From Flavobacteriaceae bacterium (lineage in GTDB: Bacteria; Bacteroidota; Bacteroidia; Flavobacteriales; Flavobacteriaceae), in contig JAGLKH010000095.1 in assembly GCA_023141985.1 (NCBI GenBank), positions 1 through 9,490 of the forward strand: a DNA stretch of 9,490 nucleotides. The letters are read 5' to 3'. Positions within the stretch are counted from its first letter, which is position 1, and the number at the start of each line of letters is the position of its first letter. The notes under the pieces were generated by a model. That model saw only the letters and a program-made list of their open reading frames with translations. It made no database searches and was not told the origin of the DNA. Below, one piece after another: positions 1 to 5,816 of this stretch. Both the position numbers and the translations under genes were made by a program.

Positions 1-351
1 GGCGGAATGCAAAAACGTGTTGCCATTGCCAGGGCTATTGTAAATAACCCTAAATATCTATTTTGTGATGAGCCTAACTCCGGTCTCGACCCAAAAACTG
101 CAATTGTAATTGATAACCTTATCCAGGAAATAACAGAAGAGTACAATATTATAACGGTTATTAACTCTCACGACATGAATTCGGTTATGGAAATTGGAGA
201 GAAAATAATATTTTTGGAACATGGATTAAAAGCTTGGGAAGGCTCAAACAAAACCATTTTTAAAACCGACAACGAAGCTGTTACTAACTTTGTATATTCT
301 TCCGAACTCATGAAGAAAGTACGACAAATGTATATTGAAGAAAAGCAATAG
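1..351 (+). CDS. ABC transporter ATP-binding protein, MlaF-like (3' part only)
   Basis: C-terminal 116 residues of an ABC ATPase whose 5' part lies outside the window; the frame is open from base 1. It begins in the signature motif (GGMQKR, the end of LSGGMQ), followed by Walker B with the catalytic Glu (FCDEP, residues 20-25 of the fragment), the D-loop (SGLDP, 27-31) and the H-loop His (SHD, His57). Walker A is missing because of the window edge, not because of decay. The DEPNSGLDP form and short C-terminal tail resemble the MlaF/Ttg2A family, which drives MlaE-type permeases moving phospholipids between inner and outer membranes. The upstream neighbour would be expected to be an MlaE permease, but it is not visible. 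The gene is convergent with the PQQ dehydrogenase gene, with 219 bases between the stops and no convincing terminator on this strand. The ABC ATPase call is certain; the Mla assignment is likely only. Confidence 0.9.
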   Translation, partial: GGMQKRVAIARAIVNNPKYLFCDEPNSGLDPKTAIVIDNLIQEITEEYNIITVINSHDMNSVMEIGEKIIFLEHGLKAWEGSNKTIFKTDNEAVTNFVYSSELMKKVRQMYIEEKQ

Positions 352-570
352 GTCTGATATTCCTGTGTCCTGGTATCACCGAAGCTTTAATGGAGGCGCA
401 AGGCAGGGATCTATTTTTCTAAGCAATCTAAAAATAAATTTATTGATTTTTTGAGTAGTTCGTTTAACGACTGGTACATACGTAGTACGATCGTTCAGGG
501 AGTATTATTGTATATACATCTTAAGTTTACAATCTATTATATTTATTGACATATATAAATTAAAATTTCT
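352..570. other. Intergenic gap between convergent genes, no gene seen
   Basis: This 219-base stretch separates the stops of the MlaF-like ATPase and PQQ dehydrogenase genes. No coding frame with a recognisable product is visible on either strand. The first ~70 bases look less AT-rich than the rest, and the last ~70 (from about 500) are very AT-rich. A weak hairpin (TTTCT/AGAAA arms, near 567-582) overlaps the end of the dehydrogenase gene but is too poor to call a terminator. The stretch could mark the edge of an insertion, but nothing proves it. Confidence 0.5.
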
Positions 571-2691
571 TTAAAGAGAAAATGCTACAATCTGATTTCC
601 TTTAGGAGTTCCAAGTTTCTCTCCTCCACAGGCAATAACAATAAATTGCTTTCCATCGGATTCGTATATGGAAGGGGTTGCAAAAGCAGGAGCAGGAAGT
701 TGATATTCCCACAATAATTCACCCGTTTGCTTGTTAAAGGCTCTAAAAATGCCATCTGTTGTACCTGCAATAAACAACAATCCATTCTTAGTTACTACCG
801 GACCGCCATAGTTTTCAGTTCCGGTTGTTGGAAACCCTTTTTCTTTGAGTTCAGGGGTTTCTCCTAAAGGAATTTTCCATAAGTATTCACCATTATTAAG
901 GTTTATGGCATTAAGAGTGCCCCATGGCGGAGTTAAAGCGGGAAGACCGTTACTGTCTAAAAATTTGTGATACCCAGTATGACGATACGGATCATAGTAG
1001 GCACTATAGTCAGTAGTTATTTCCTGTTTATCGCTTTCTAAATTGAGCAAAAATTCAGCTATGGATTCTTTTACTTGAGAGGTTAAATTGGGAAATCCGG
1101 GCATCATTCCTTTCCCTTTGTCTATATGTTTCATTAGAGCAAGTTTTTCATATTTTTGTTCGATATTAATAAGTGAAGGTGTACGACTTTCTGGTATCCC
1201 AGAACGATCCTTTTGATGGCAAGTTGCACAATGATTGAGATACAATTGCTTGCCTATTGTCAATTTTTCTGAAGACCTGTTTTCTGTTTTTTCAACGGTA
1301 AGTAACCAAGCCATTTCATTGCTGTTAATATAAATGATTCCATCTTTAGGGTCGGCAGCAGCACCTCCCCATTCGGCACCACCATCGTATCCCGGCAATA
1401 AAAGAACAGGGTTTTCACTCGGTGGAGCAAAAAATCGTCTGTCAGCATTTCGAAATATCTGTAAAAGTTCCTGTCTGTTTTCGGCATAAGGACTAATATC
1501 ATCTTCGGTCAATGCCTCAGAACTTCTTGCAAAAGGATCGGGCTTGACAGGTATCGGCTGAGTCTCCCATGATTTTTCACCGATTAGTGTAGATTCAGGA
1601 ACAGGGACTTCTTCAATATCGAATAAGGGTTCACCACTAAATCGGTCAAATACATAAACATATCCTTGTTTTGTAATCTGTGCAATTGCATTTATTTTCT
1701 TTCCATCTCGCTCTACTTCAATCAAATTAGGTGTTGAAGGAAGATCTCTATCCCAAATGTCGTGGTGGGTAAATTGAAAGTGCCACAATTTTTCACCAGT
1801 TTCCACATTCAATGCAACGAGGCAATCTGAATATAAATTACCCCCCAATCTGTTGCCTCCGTAGAAATCGGGAGATGCAGAGCCCAATGGAACATACAGG
1901 ATTCCATTTTCCCTGTCGATGGTCATACCGCACCAATTGTTAACAGCACCCACATTGATATTTTTATAGGCATCTTTATTTTCCCAAGTTTTATATCCTT
2001 CCTCTCCAGGATATGGAATGGTATGAAAAGTCCAAACCATCTCTCCTGTCAATACATTAAATGCCCTAATATCACCAGGAGCAGCATCAGAACCTTCAGA
2101 CATACGAAGCGGTACAATAATCAGATTTTTATAAATGGTACCGGGAGCATTCGAAATCAAAAATTTTTCTCTAGCAATTTCAGGTAATCCTTTGTGTAAA
2201 TCCATCCGGCCATTATCTGCAAAATCTTCAATCAACTCACCCGTCAAAGCGTCAATGGCATATAAATGTGAACCCATTCCATAATATATGCGTTTGTCCT
2301 CTTCTCCATTTGACCAATAAGTAACACCTCGGCTGGTGCTGTGCCAAGCTTTAAGAGGATCTCCATAAGTCCAGATTTCTTCGCCTGTGGTAGCATTGAG
2401 GGCAAAAGGACGTACATCTGGCCCTATTCCATATAATATGCCGTCTACAATAATTGGATTCATTTGCATTTGACCACTATCGGACAAACTATGCGACCAT
2501 GCCGGTTTTAAGTTCTTTACATTTTCCAATGTAATTTGATTCAGAGTAGAGTATTGATTGCGATCTGGGCCACCTTGATATTCTTCCCATTTGGTATAGT
2601 CAATGTTTGATGTTTTTTCTGATTTTTTAAAACAAGAATTTATAAGTAGAAGTAATCCAAATAATACAATTGACAATTTATGGTTTTTCAT
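571..2691 (-). CDS. PQQ-dependent quinohaemoprotein dehydrogenase (membrane glucose dehydrogenase type), lipoprotein with cytochrome c domain
   Basis: 706 residues. Predicted to oxidise a sugar, alcohol or polyol in the periplasm with pyrroloquinoline quinone and pass electrons to an internal haem c. Residues 1-20 are a lipoprotein signal (hydrophobic 8-17, lipobox INSC, Cys20). Residues ~34-465 and ~560-706 form the beta-propeller, with typical strands such as LNATTGEEIWTYG, YAIDALTGELI and AFNKQTGELLWEY. HHDIWD (309-314) and TKQG (340-343) match the PQQ site: Asp314 and Lys341 are 27 residues apart, the same spacing as Asp466 and Lys493 of E. coli glucose dehydrogenase. Residues ~470-555 are an inserted cytochrome c domain with CATCH at 488-492 and a likely distal Met ligand in MMPGF (529-530). 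The E. coli-type N-terminal membrane helices are absent; the lipid anchor replaces them. No PQQ synthesis gene is in the window, so cofactor may be imported. Substrate cannot be told from sequence. The gene looks somewhat richer in G+C than its neighbours. Confidence 0.93.
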   Translation of the reverse strand: MKNHKLSIVLFGLLLLINSCFKKSEKTSNIDYTKWEEYQGGPDRNQYSTLNQITLENVKNLKPAWSHSLSDSGQMQMNPIIVDGILYGIGPDVRPFALNATTGEEIWTYGDPLKAWHSTSRGVTYWSNGEEDKRIYYGMGSHLYAIDALTGELIEDFADNGRMDLHKGLPEIAREKFLISNAPGTIYKNLIIVPLRMSEGSDAAPGDIRAFNVLTGEMVWTFHTIPYPGEEGYKTWENKDAYKNINVGAVNNWCGMTIDRENGILYVPLGSASPDFYGGNRLGGNLYSDCLVALNVETGEKLWHFQFTHHDIWDRDLPSTPNLIEVERDGKKINAIAQITKQGYVYVFDRFSGEPLFDIEEVPVPESTLIGEKSWETQPIPVKPDPFARSSEALTEDDISPYAENRQELLQIFRNADRRFFAPPSENPVLLLPGYDGGAEWGGAAADPKDGIIYINSNEMAWLLTVEKTENRSSEKLTIGKQLYLNHCATCHQKDRSGIPESRTPSLINIEQKYEKLALMKHIDKGKGMMPGFPNLTSQVKESIAEFLLNLESDKQEITTDYSAYYDPYRHTGYHKFLDSNGLPALTPPWGTLNAINLNNGEYLWKIPLGETPELKEKGFPTTGTENYGGPVVTKNGLLFIAGTTDGIFRAFNKQTGELLWEYQLPAPAFATPSIYESDGKQFIVIACGGEKLGTPKGNQIVAFSL

Positions 2692-2711
2692 ATTTTAATT
2701 TGATTGTAATG

Positions 2712-2719
2712 CAAAGATA
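2712..2719 (-). promoter_or_regulatory. Candidate Bacteroidota -7 box for the PQQ dehydrogenase gene
   Basis: On the minus strand this reads TATCTTTG, an exact match to the TAnnTTTG -7 consensus of Bacteroidota sigma factor promoters, 20 bases before the ATG. No clear TTG -33 element sits at the usual distance. The spacer position is instead filled by the inverted repeat TTCAGT-6-ACTGAA (2722-2739). A second TATCTTTG is at 2844-2851, which would give a longer leader. Neither can be chosen without transcript data. Confidence 0.4.
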
Positions 2720-2721
2720 AA

Positions 2722-2739
2722 TTCAGTTTTAATACTGAA
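2722..2739. promoter_or_regulatory. Inverted repeat TTCAGT-N6-ACTGAA upstream of the PQQ dehydrogenase
   Basis: Perfect 6-bp arms separated by TTTAAT lie directly upstream of the candidate -7 box, where a regulator would block or contact RNA polymerase. A second palindrome with similar half-sites, CTGAA-5-TTCAG, follows at 2749-2763, and a further TTCAG is at 2768-2772. It may be an operator; alternatively the second palindrome is a decayed copy of the TGTCATTCTGAA repeat found at 4455-4482. I do not know a regulator for it. Confidence 0.3.
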
Positions 2740-2748
2740 ACATTTATC

Positions 2749-2763
2749 CTGAATTTATTTCAG
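2749..2763. repeat. Partial copy of the CTGAATTTATTTCAG palindromic repeat
   Basis: The 15-base core CTGAATTTATTTCAG is identical to the core of the repeat at 4455-4482, but the outer TGTCATT and AATCT ends are not preserved. It lies in the 206-base gap upstream of the PQQ dehydrogenase. It is best read as a decayed or partial repeat copy, with a regulatory role as the alternative. Confidence 0.5.
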
Positions 2764-2856
2764 TAAGTTCAGCATAAGTTGATTTTATCTACTGTTAATC
2801 GATGGTAGCTGTTTTTAGTTACAAAGTCAAGTCGTAATTTATTCAAAGATAACTCG

Positions 2857-2892
2857 AAAAAATCCTGTCATTCCTGCTTTAACAGGAAAGAC
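2857..2892 (-). terminator. Probable Rho-independent terminator of the DUF389 gene, built from a palindromic repeat
   Basis: Bases 2867-2892 form a stem of about 10 bp with one mismatch (GTCATTCCTG paired with CAGGAAAGAC, loop CTTTAA). On the minus strand the stem is followed after a few bases by a run of six T (complement of 2857-2862). It starts only five bases past the DUF389 stop codon. The outer TGTCATTCCTG matches the repeat family seen at 5593-5620 and 5820-5847, so this seems to be a diverged copy in the terminator position. With the stem spaced slightly from the T run, termination strength is uncertain. Confidence 0.55.
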
Positions 2893-2897
2893 AAAAC

Positions 2898-4385
2898 TTA
2901 ATTCACTCTCCTAACTACTAGCGTATCTAAATTTAATTTTACTTTTAGCCAACGTTCTAACTTATCTTTATCTTTAATAATAATATCTTCGGTAGCTAAC
3001 GAATCATTCCATTTTACGGTAAATACTGAAAGCGTATCTAGTTTAGTAAAATTAGATGTAATTTCATTTGAGTATGAAAACTGTTCTATATTTTCATAGT
3101 TGATTTTTACTTCTTTAGTTAATTCTTCAAATGCTACATAATCTCGTTCTAATTTGGATAACTGCTTCACCTTATTTTCAAGAAATTCTATTTTTTGAGT
3201 TTGTGAAAGTAAGTCTAACGAATCTCTGGAACGCAGTTCGATCATATACTTAATATTGTCAATGTTTTTAAATTTATTTTGATTAAAAATAAGATCACTT
3301 TCATTTAATGCCTTATAGTCTTCAGATTTCATCCTGTTTTCAAGAACAGCTATTGTAGATTCAGACACCACATCAAGTCCAAAAGTATTTAATTCTATAT
3401 AAGAGATACTATCTTTAGAATACTCATAAAACGCATTTTTCTTTATATACTCATAATGAGGCAAGGCTACTAATTCTTTCTTTATATAATTTCTGGCATC
3501 TCTTTTAAAGTTGCTTTCATTCAAAACATTAATAAAAGTAAATCCTGCGGGAACCATTACTAAAATTGCCAAAAACATTGCAAATTGAGAAATGCGCTTT
3601 CGCTTTTTAGAATTAGCATACTTTAGCATTGGAAAACGCAGGAGCTTTAATACCAAAAACGTTGCTAAAGCAATAAAAATAGTATTTATAGTAAAAAGAT
3701 ACATCGCTCCTAAAGCAGATTTCATACCTAAATCGAAATCATCAAAAGAAAGTGCCAAACCATAACCTACTGTACACAAAGGAGGCATTAAAGCTGTAGC
3801 AATTGCTACACCAAAAATTACAGTTGCAATTGTTCCTCTTTTAGTTCTGGCAATGATTAATGCTAAACCTCCAAAAAAAGCAATAAGCACATCACGTATG
3901 TCTGGTCGTGTTCTACCTAAAAGCTCTGATGTATCTTCACTCAACGGAAATAGCCAAAAGAATAAAAAAGCTGTTATGATGCTTAATACAATCATAACTC
4001 CAAAATTAATAAGCGATTTCCTTAAAGTATCTATATCATTAATGGCAACAGACAATCCTATACCAAGAATTGGACCCATTAATGGAGAAATTAACATGGC
4101 TCCAATAACTACCGCTGTAGAATTCGCATTAAGTCCAACTGATGCTACAAATATGGAGCATATTAATATCCAAGCCGTTGCGCCTTTAAACGGTATATCT
4201 AATTTTATAGCTTCAATGGTTGTATCTCTATCTGTGTCTAACCTAAAATCTAAAAGCCCGAATATGAATTGTTTTAAACTAGCAAACAAGCCTTTTACAT
4301 CTTCTTTTACAGCTTCTTTGTTTTGTTCAATCTCTTTAGCTTGTTCTCTCTCTTCTTCAGAAAAATTAAACTTATTTTCTTCCAT
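2898..4385 (-). CDS. DUF389 / TIGR00341 family integral membrane protein with long periplasmic C-terminal domain
   Basis: 495 residues; molecular function unknown for the family. The N-terminal ~65 residues are acidic and charged, with a helical look. About seven membrane segments follow at ~70-86, 90-114, 125-147, 162-180, 184-210, 222-250 and 266-289. Family hallmarks are GLNANSTAVVIGAMLISPLMGP (84-105, read here in two parts: GLNANSTAVV and IGAMLISPLMGP) and ALMPPLC (198-204). Basic loops (TKRG 181-184; the Lys/Arg-rich stretch 247-265) place the N-terminus in the cytoplasm and residues ~290-495 outside. That tail, with strand-like and coiled-coil-like parts (~375-430), is an addition to the ~300-residue conserved core. 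The ATG at 4385 is preceded by an A/T-rich leader without a Shine-Dalgarno box. The gene lies 126 bases downstream of manC in the same direction, with a palindromic repeat between them, so co-transcription is possible but unproven. Confidence 0.9.
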   Translation of the reverse strand: MEENKFNFSEEEREQAKEIEQNKEAVKEDVKGLFASLKQFIFGLLDFRLDTDRDTTIEAIKLDIPFKGATAWILICSIFVASVGLNANSTAVVIGAMLISPLMGPILGIGLSVAINDIDTLRKSLINFGVMIVLSIITAFLFFWLFPLSEDTSELLGRTRPDIRDVLIAFFGGLALIIARTKRGTIATVIFGVAIATALMPPLCTVGYGLALSFDDFDLGMKSALGAMYLFTINTIFIALATFLVLKLLRFPMLKYANSKKRKRISQFAMFLAILVMVPAGFTFINVLNESNFKRDARNYIKKELVALPHYEYIKKNAFYEYSKDSISYIELNTFGLDVVSESTIAVLENRMKSEDYKALNESDLIFNQNKFKNIDNIKYMIELRSRDSLDLLSQTQKIEFLENKVKQLSKLERDYVAFEELTKEVKINYENIEQFSYSNEITSNFTKLDTLSVFTVKWNDSLATEDIIIKDKDKLERWLKVKLNLDTLVVRRVN

Positions 4386-4454
4386 AATTTTATAAAAAAT
4401 TCCAATATTTAAAATCCAAATTTCAAAAACTTTATTTTACAAACTATTGTGTAT

Positions 4455-4482
4455 TGTCATTCTGAATTTATTTCAGAATCTT
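4455..4482. repeat. Palindromic repeat TGTCATTCTGAA...TTCAGAATCT
   Basis: A perfect 8-bp stem (ATTCTGAA 4459-4466, TTCAGAAT 4472-4479) around loop TTTAT, flanked by TGTC and CTT. It lies between the manC stop and DUF389 start. It has no T run on the minus strand, so it is not an obvious terminator. Its outer ends (TGTCATTC and GAATCT) are the same as those of the CCTGC/GCAGG repeats elsewhere in the window, which suggests the two are relatives. Similar short palindromes are, from memory, common between genes of Bacteroidota. Confidence 0.75.
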
Positions 4483-4511
4483 ATTCTAATTGTTTCTGTT
4501 TGATACAAATA

Positions 4512-5591
4512 TCATCCATATTGTTCCCCAAATTTATCCTTAACTTTTTGAAGTACTTTTTTAATGTCTTGCTCTTTTGCTTTAGGAAAAATAAGTAGCA
4601 CTTCATCTTTATCTACAATAATATAATCTTTAAGGCCATCAACAACAACAATCTTATCAGTCTTTGTTCTTATTATATTTCCTGAAGCATCTTCGGTTAA
4701 AATTCTTGCGTTTACCACTGCATTTTCATTATCATCTTTATCTAATTTATCATATAAGCTTCCCCAGGTTCCTAAGTCGTTCCAATCAAATTCAGCTGGC
4801 AATACAAATACATTTTTAGATGTTTCCATAATGGCATAATCTACCGAAATATTTTCTGCCTTAGCATAATTATCACGAACAAAATCGTCTTCAAAATCGG
4901 TATTGTAAACTTCAATACCTTTTTTAAATAATTCAAACAATTCTGGTTGGTTATTTTGAAACGCATCAACAACACTATTAACACTCCAGAGAAAAATACC
5001 TGCATTCCAGAGAAAATTTCCTTGTGTTATAAACTCTTTTGCAGTATCGTAATCTGGCTTTTCTCTAAACTGATTTACCGATTTGATATCATTATTTGCT
5101 GACTTATCGTATTCTATATAACCATAGCCTGTATTTGGAAATGTTGGCTGAATACCAAGTGTCATTAAAACATCATTTTGAGAACAAAAATCGAAGGCTT
5201 GTTTTACATTTTTATTAAAAGTAGCTTCGTCTTCAATCCAATGGTCACTTGGTGCTACAATCATCACAGCATCTGAATTTTCTTTTTGAATTTTTAAAGA
5301 TGCATATAAAATACATGGAGCTGTATTACGCATTGCCGGTTCTAAAACCACCTGGCGTTTAGTGACTTCGGGCAATTGCTGAAACACCAAATCATTGTAA
5401 CGCTCATTTGTTAAAATAAAAATATTTTCTTTTGGTATAAGCTTACTCAAACGGTTAAAGGTTTTCTGAATAAGCGTTTCACCAGTTCCTAACATATCGT
5501 GAAATTGTTTTGGAAAATCTTGAGTGCTTAGAGGCCAAAATCGAGATCCAACTCCTCCAGCCATTAATATTGCGTAATACTTTTTATTCAT
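4512..5591 (-). CDS. manC: Mannose-1-phosphate guanylyltransferase (GDP-mannose pyrophosphorylase)
   Basis: 359 residues, cytoplasmic. Converts mannose-1-phosphate and GTP to GDP-mannose and pyrophosphate, the donor for mannose, fucose and rhamnose-type sugars in capsule, O-antigen and glycoproteins. The nucleotide-binding signature is AGGVGSRFWPLS (11-22) with PKQF at 27-30. Further family motifs are EPAMRNTAP (84-92), APSDHWI (113-119), FREKP (175-179), NAGIFLW (196-202), SVDYAIME (249-256) and FDWNDLGTW (268-276). Residues ~285-345 form the C-terminal beta-rich segment. The length fits the single-function form; the ~110-residue phosphomannose isomerase domain of enterobacterial ManC is absent. 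The start at 5591 is fixed by the motif near the N-terminus. A palindromic repeat hairpin sits seven bases before the ATG on the transcript. No TAnnTTTG box was found in the 225-base upstream gap. Confidence 0.96.
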   Translation of the reverse strand: MNKKYYAILMAGGVGSRFWPLSTQDFPKQFHDMLGTGETLIQKTFNRLSKLIPKENIFILTNERYNDLVFQQLPEVTKRQVVLEPAMRNTAPCILYASLKIQKENSDAVMIVAPSDHWIEDEATFNKNVKQAFDFCSQNDVLMTLGIQPTFPNTGYGYIEYDKSANNDIKSVNQFREKPDYDTAKEFITQGNFLWNAGIFLWSVNSVVDAFQNNQPELFELFKKGIEVYNTDFEDDFVRDNYAKAENISVDYAIMETSKNVFVLPAEFDWNDLGTWGSLYDKLDKDDNENAVVNARILTEDASGNIIRTKTDKIVVVDGLKDYIIVDKDEVLLIFPKAKEQDIKKVLQKVKDKFGEQYG

Positions 5592-5592
5592 A

Positions 5593-5620
5593 TCTGTTAT
5601 TCCTGCGAAGGCAGGAATCT
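5593..5620. repeat. Palindromic repeat of the ATTCCTGC/GCAGGAAT family, in the manC leader
   Basis: ATTCCTGC (5599-5606) pairs perfectly with GCAGGAAT (5611-5618) around GAAG, giving an 8-bp stem. Outer bases TCTGTT and CT extend the match to the copy at 5820-5847, which lies in the opposite orientation about 200 bases away; the two agree at nearly all of 26 positions. On the manC transcript the hairpin ends seven bases before the start codon and so covers the region where a ribosome first docks. It could reduce or modulate translation, or simply be a neutral insertion. Confidence 0.8.
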
Positions 5621-5670
5621 GTTTTTAATTTATAATAAAGACCTTTCTTTAAGCTTCGCTTTCTACTTTC

Positions 5671-5692
5671 AATATAAAATATCTTTTATATT
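5671..5692. other. AT-only 9-bp hairpin in the sprT-manC gap
   Basis: AATATAAAA (5671-5679) and TTTTATATT (5684-5692) are perfect complements around TATC. All pairs are A-T and no T run follows on the minus strand, so it is a weak terminator at best. The gap 5592-5816 also holds a repeat copy at its left end and an inverted repeat at 5757-5814; no gene is visible in it. Confidence 0.4.
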
Positions 5693-5756
5693 TCAGTAAT
5701 GCTCAAGGTGACAATTAGTTTCATCTGTTAATATTTATTGATTTTCAATGGTCATA

Positions 5757-5814
5757 TGTAACATCCATATTATCATTTTACTGTGTGATTAAATTTTTAG
5801 TTATGGATGTTTCA
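5757..5814. repeat. 13-bp inverted repeat (TGTAACATCCATA / TATGGATGTTTCA) just past the SprT-like gene
   Basis: Arms at 5757-5769 and 5802-5814 match at 12 of 13 positions and are separated by 32 AT-rich bases. The right arm starts three bases past the SprT-like stop codon. On the minus strand the left arm is not followed by a T run, so it is not a classical terminator. It may be an RNA 3'-end structure protecting the transcript or the remnant of a small inserted element. Confidence 0.5.
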
Positions 5815-5816
5815 TT

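Noticed and set aside
480..520. Palindromic hexamers (TACGTA, CGATCG, GTAC) in the gap after the ABC ATPase gene
   Set aside because: They do not combine into a stem longer than four base pairs, and there is no neighbouring repeat or recombinase gene.
567..582. Hairpin TTTCT...AGAAA at the PQQ dehydrogenase 3' end as a terminator
   Set aside because: Only about five A/T-rich pairs plus a wobble, overlapping the last codons; the T content that follows is scattered.
585..1502. Short frames of 66 and 80 residues overlapping the PQQ dehydrogenase gene
   Set aside because: They are alternative frames within the dehydrogenase, have no motif or plausible leader, and the real frame is continuous across them.
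3853..4395. 180-residue open frame on the + strand opposite the DUF389 gene
   Set aside because: It is the complement of a well-supported membrane-protein gene; its translation is low in complexity (Ser, Ile, Asn, Lys-rich), without domain motifs, and covers the most conserved part of the real gene.
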